NCBI RefSeq assembly: GCF_007747655.1
Contig: NZ_CP036274.1
Coordinates: 8,494,001-8,558,000, forward strand
DNA: 64,000 bases
Direction: 5' to 3'
DNA from: Anatilimnocola aggregata
GTDB taxonomy: Bacteria > Planctomycetota > Planctomycetia > Pirellulales > Pirellulaceae
The translations under genes and the position numbers were made by a program. Position 1 is the first letter of the stretch. Every line of letters starts with the position of its first letter. A model generated the notes under the pieces. The model worked only from the letters and a program-made list of their open reading frames with translations. It was not told the DNA's origin and searched no databases. Below are positions 62,501-64,000 of this stretch, one piece after another.

Positions 62501-64000
62501 ACAAGGGTGGTTGGAAACCGGTGAAGTCGGAGCAACAGCTAACCTCACCGATGTCGAAGGAAGAAGGAGAGGCGCTGAGGAAGTTGATGCTGGAGTACCT
62601 CAACGATGCCTTCTTCAAAGATGCAGCAGAGGAATACTTCACGACAGGCTTGCCGGAGGAAATGCGGTCGGAGTTGAAGGGTGCCGAGACCGAGTTGATT
62701 ACTCCCAAGGGTGTCAACCTGACCGATGCTCAGCGGCTGCGCTACATTGGTTTGAAGACGGTTTCCAAGTATGGCTGCTTCGGCTGCCACGATATTCCCG
62801 GCTTTGAAGATGCCAAGCCCATCGGCACGCAGTTGCAAAACTGGGGTCGCAAAGATCCTTCCCGATTGGCCTTCGAACACATTTCGCATTACATCGGCGG
62901 TCACGGTGCTGCTCATGGTGCCCACGGAGCCACAGCCAAGGGACATGATCACGCGCCCGCGGCTGCAGCCAATCCGGGTGACGAGCGTGCGGGTGGTGGT
63001 GACGGCGCAGAGGCTGCGCCTGCCCACGACCATCAGCACGATCATATGGCGGAAGAGCACGAAAGCCTGCCGCCCGGCTCGGACGAGTATTATCACCATG
63101 AGTTGGAACATGGCAGCCGCATCGGCTTCATTTATCAAAAGCTGAAGGAGCCGCGCAGCTACGACTTCGACAAGACGCTGAACAAGCGCTTCAACGAACG
63201 CTTGCGAATGCCGCAGTTTCCGTTCACGGCCACCGATCGTGAAGCGATCATCACATTCGTGCTCGGGCTGGTTGCAGAGCCGCCGCGCGAGAAGTATTTG
63301 TATCGCGCCAACCCCCGGGACAAAGCCATTGCCGAGGGCAAGGTTGTGCTCGAGAAGTTCAACTGCGGCGGCTGCCATATCTTGGAAGCCGATAAGTGGA
63401 AGATCAGCTACCCGCCAGGTCAGTTTGGCGAACAATCACTCCCTGGCCCGGTGTTTCCGTTCCTCCAGGCTCATTTCTCACCAGCGGAGCTAAGCAAGCA
63501 AGCCACGCCCGATGCCAGCAATCGTCTGCACTCGACACTGCTCGGATTCCCAGCCCTCACCAAGGGGCAAGGGTTGCCGGAGTTGGTCGATCTGGAAGAT
63601 GGCGAGTTGGTGCCGGAAGATCGCTACAACCCCAAGGACACCAAGCTGTCGGTTGAGATCATTGCTCCCACGATTGTCGATGGTTTTCCGTACTTGCCCG
63701 GCCAGGCCAAGATGTCGATTCCGGGCAGCACGGTCACGAGTGCGTACACCGACAACGGCGGTATGCTCACCCGGTACTTGTTGCCGCGTGTCACCCAGAT
63801 CGAACAGCAGTCGAACCCGAATGCCAGTGGTAGCGAGGCCTATGGTTGGTTGCCTCCGCCACTGTTTGGCGAGGGGAGCAAAGTTCAGAACAATTGGCTC
63901 TACGAATTCTTGCTCCAGCCCTATCCGATTCGCCCGGCAGTGTTCTTGCGAATGCCGAAGTTCAATCTTTCGAGCGACGAAGCCACCAAGCTCGTCAATT
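59521..64000 (+). CDS. Giant multihaem cytochrome c with PDZ domain, C-terminus outside window
   Basis: The frame is open from the ATG at 59521 (GGAGA upstream) to the right edge: 1493 residues visible. A membrane helix (~16-36) is followed by a long charged coiled-coil region (~60-290). Seven CxxCH haem motifs are visible: CTTCH 352, CTICH 558, CLKCH 613, CYGCH 649, CLACH 882, CFGCH 1086, CGGCH 1282. A PDZ-like segment (GLLVGDVIATIAGSELRG) lies near 480, and a His-rich, low-complexity stretch (HDHQHDHMAEEHE and neighbours) near 1130-1190. It should take electrons from the Rieske/cytochrome b pair encoded upstream in the same operon. The rest of the gene is not in the window. Confidence 0.9.
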   Translation, partial: MPATESTWRSMTLMHRIFAVGGVVLTLCTVWMFYKDHFRSWKKYQETNVLVDRRMTQMREDQYKTDEANKQVAKLEIAYSKAKASPIDPAAIDAFGAELKSFKVNFKDLPAESDLPDLSAELKTLREVSDAAVADRAAGDAARAAAEAKLDDAELQRAAKAAETKAAVVEADAANRRASIVKLLQSKVDKAFIHETQKLGDRKGQSAHVDKAKADLDIAIRDNLTGEMAALQKAIDTQVDKLNKINAQYQALSAHRKTLEAIVKQINAPIELAFKDLEDSRSALKRLATTAREKRETFIATYDTFPYFGPGKQLLNLPILDAFGATRKPENRWSEGLLQDYNFAKVRRFDRCTTCHGSMQKSLPGDPTAPLYTSQVAFEVVVTPRTLEEVKANRLALKLPEVDDQGQPIPYSLEEWLGLKLADHGLVNVDDVVIKYVQPKSPGAGALPIDPNGPVQLPTGEEIQQQAATGITPVVESPVPKKPGLLVGDVIATIAGSELRGQYTGVQRAAVSLIDLAAAGKPFRIGVLRGLKHPFNSHPRLDLFLSDSSPHKLSTFACTICHEGQGSATDFKWASHTPNDPTQAAEWSKEHGWFNNHHWIFPMYPARFTEATCLKCHHDVVELEPSQKFPDPPAEKLMHGYRLIRMYGCYGCHEVNGYDGPTRRVGPDMRLEPSFFAAAQQLAWEVNQREQELRTIKPESDEDKQALAAQLSKLAAITKLATQLTAHPAEDGVRHTLLGMIEEDQAAAPGKFGQVLAPQSHRLAAMFRDVEAPGTLRKPGPSLRSVAQKVDTAFLYDWIWNPKNFRESTRMPRFFGLWDHLADDASRHVAEDLEPIEVRGLVAYLMDRSQKFDPVQPPEGVTPSSDEEKLTRGKQQFETRGCLACHTHHDFPDTKKFRRENDIVQGPDLSNIGAKFSAEANPQGPTWLYSWIKEPTKYHARTVMPNLFLEPLKQVEVVKDAEGNPVKDENGMDKTETKIFDPAADITTYLLSDNKGGWKPVKSEQQLTSPMSKEEGEALRKLMLEYLNDAFFKDAAEEYFTTGLPEEMRSELKGAETELITPKGVNLTDAQRLRYIGLKTVSKYGCFGCHDIPGFEDAKPIGTQLQNWGRKDPSRLAFEHISHYIGGHGAAHGAHGATAKGHDHAPAAAANPGDERAGGGDGAEAAPAHDHQHDHMAEEHESLPPGSDEYYHHELEHGSRIGFIYQKLKEPRSYDFDKTLNKRFNERLRMPQFPFTATDREAIITFVLGLVAEPPREKYLYRANPRDKAIAEGKVVLEKFNCGGCHILEADKWKISYPPGQFGEQSLPGPVFPFLQAHFSPAELSKQATPDASNRLHSTLLGFPALTKGQGLPELVDLEDGELVPEDRYNPKDTKLSVEIIAPTIVDGFPYLPGQAKMSIPGSTVTSAYTDNGGMLTRYLLPRVTQIEQQSNPNASGSEAYGWLPPPLFGEGSKVQNNWLYEFLLQPYPIRPAVFLRMPKFNLSSDEATKLVN

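Noticed and set aside
62545-63435. 296-codon frame opposite the multihaem cytochrome
   Set aside because: The plus strand has CxxCH motifs in a continuous frame; the minus frame has no family features.
1-64000. tRNA or rRNA genes
   Set aside because: I looked for T-loop-like GGTTCGA stretches and rRNA signatures in intergenic regions and found none with a matching acceptor stem; a tRNAscan run would be decisive.

Overview
The window looks like a chromosomal segment of a Planctomycetota bacterium, most likely the Pirellula/Blastopirellula branch. The evidence is a DUF1549/DUF1553 (PSD1-type) protein at the left edge, a small membrane protein with the planctomycete N-terminal NPYESP motif, many secreted proteins of unknown function, a bc-type electron-transfer operon with a giant multihaem subunit, and intergenic regions full of family-specific palindromes. 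GC content is high throughout. I found no rRNA, tRNA, CRISPR array, prophage or recognisable insertion sequence.

Layout. 1-11.3 kb: partial PSD1 protein, a membrane protein, a sodium:solute symporter, secreted proteins (one an HExxH metallopeptidase-like protein, one an iron-type periplasmic binding lipoprotein), a ferredoxin, a phosphoesterase and small membrane proteins. 11.3-19.1 kb (mostly minus strand): Tat-exported flavin amine oxidase, a secreted unknown, a GT4 glycosyltransferase and a lipoprotein with two TlpA domains. 19.6-30.5 kb: housekeeping genes (metG, a lipoate-ligase-like gene, apt, thyA) mixed with a secreted esterase, an altronate-dehydratase-like enzyme and a YghO-like acetyltransferase. 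30.8-42.4 kb: two tandem SDR epimerases, a double amidohydrolase, a KaiC-like ATPase, a methyltransferase, ApbE, an NfeD/ClpP-type membrane protease and a sarcosine-oxidase-like enzyme. 42.6-48.7 kb: an ABC exporter pair, tilS and an MFS transporter.

48.7-51.5 kb is the most unusual region. It contains several short palindromes and an HTH-type DNA-binding ORF flanked by two ~120-nt direct repeats. Each repeat folds into a stem (CAAT/TTTCGGG with CCCGAAAATTG) that contains a GNRA-type tetraloop hairpin. The ORF itself carries a perfect 35-bp inverted repeat. It is the best candidate here for an undescribed element.

51.5-55.7 kb: folA, a CaMKII_AD-like protein, an intact trypsin-like/PDZ protease followed by a related protein that has lost catalytic residues and carries its PDZ inside the protease fold, and a DUF4404 protein. 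55.7-64 kb: a respiratory operon (Rieske protein, cytochrome b6-like protein, a long subunit-IV-like protein, and a >1490-residue protein with seven visible CxxCH motifs). It is preceded by a sigma70-like promoter and a perfect CRP/FNR-type palindrome, TTGTGA-N6-TCACAA.

All functional calls rest on motifs read by eye. Start sites were chosen from Shine-Dalgarno-like sequences and signal peptides and are predictions.
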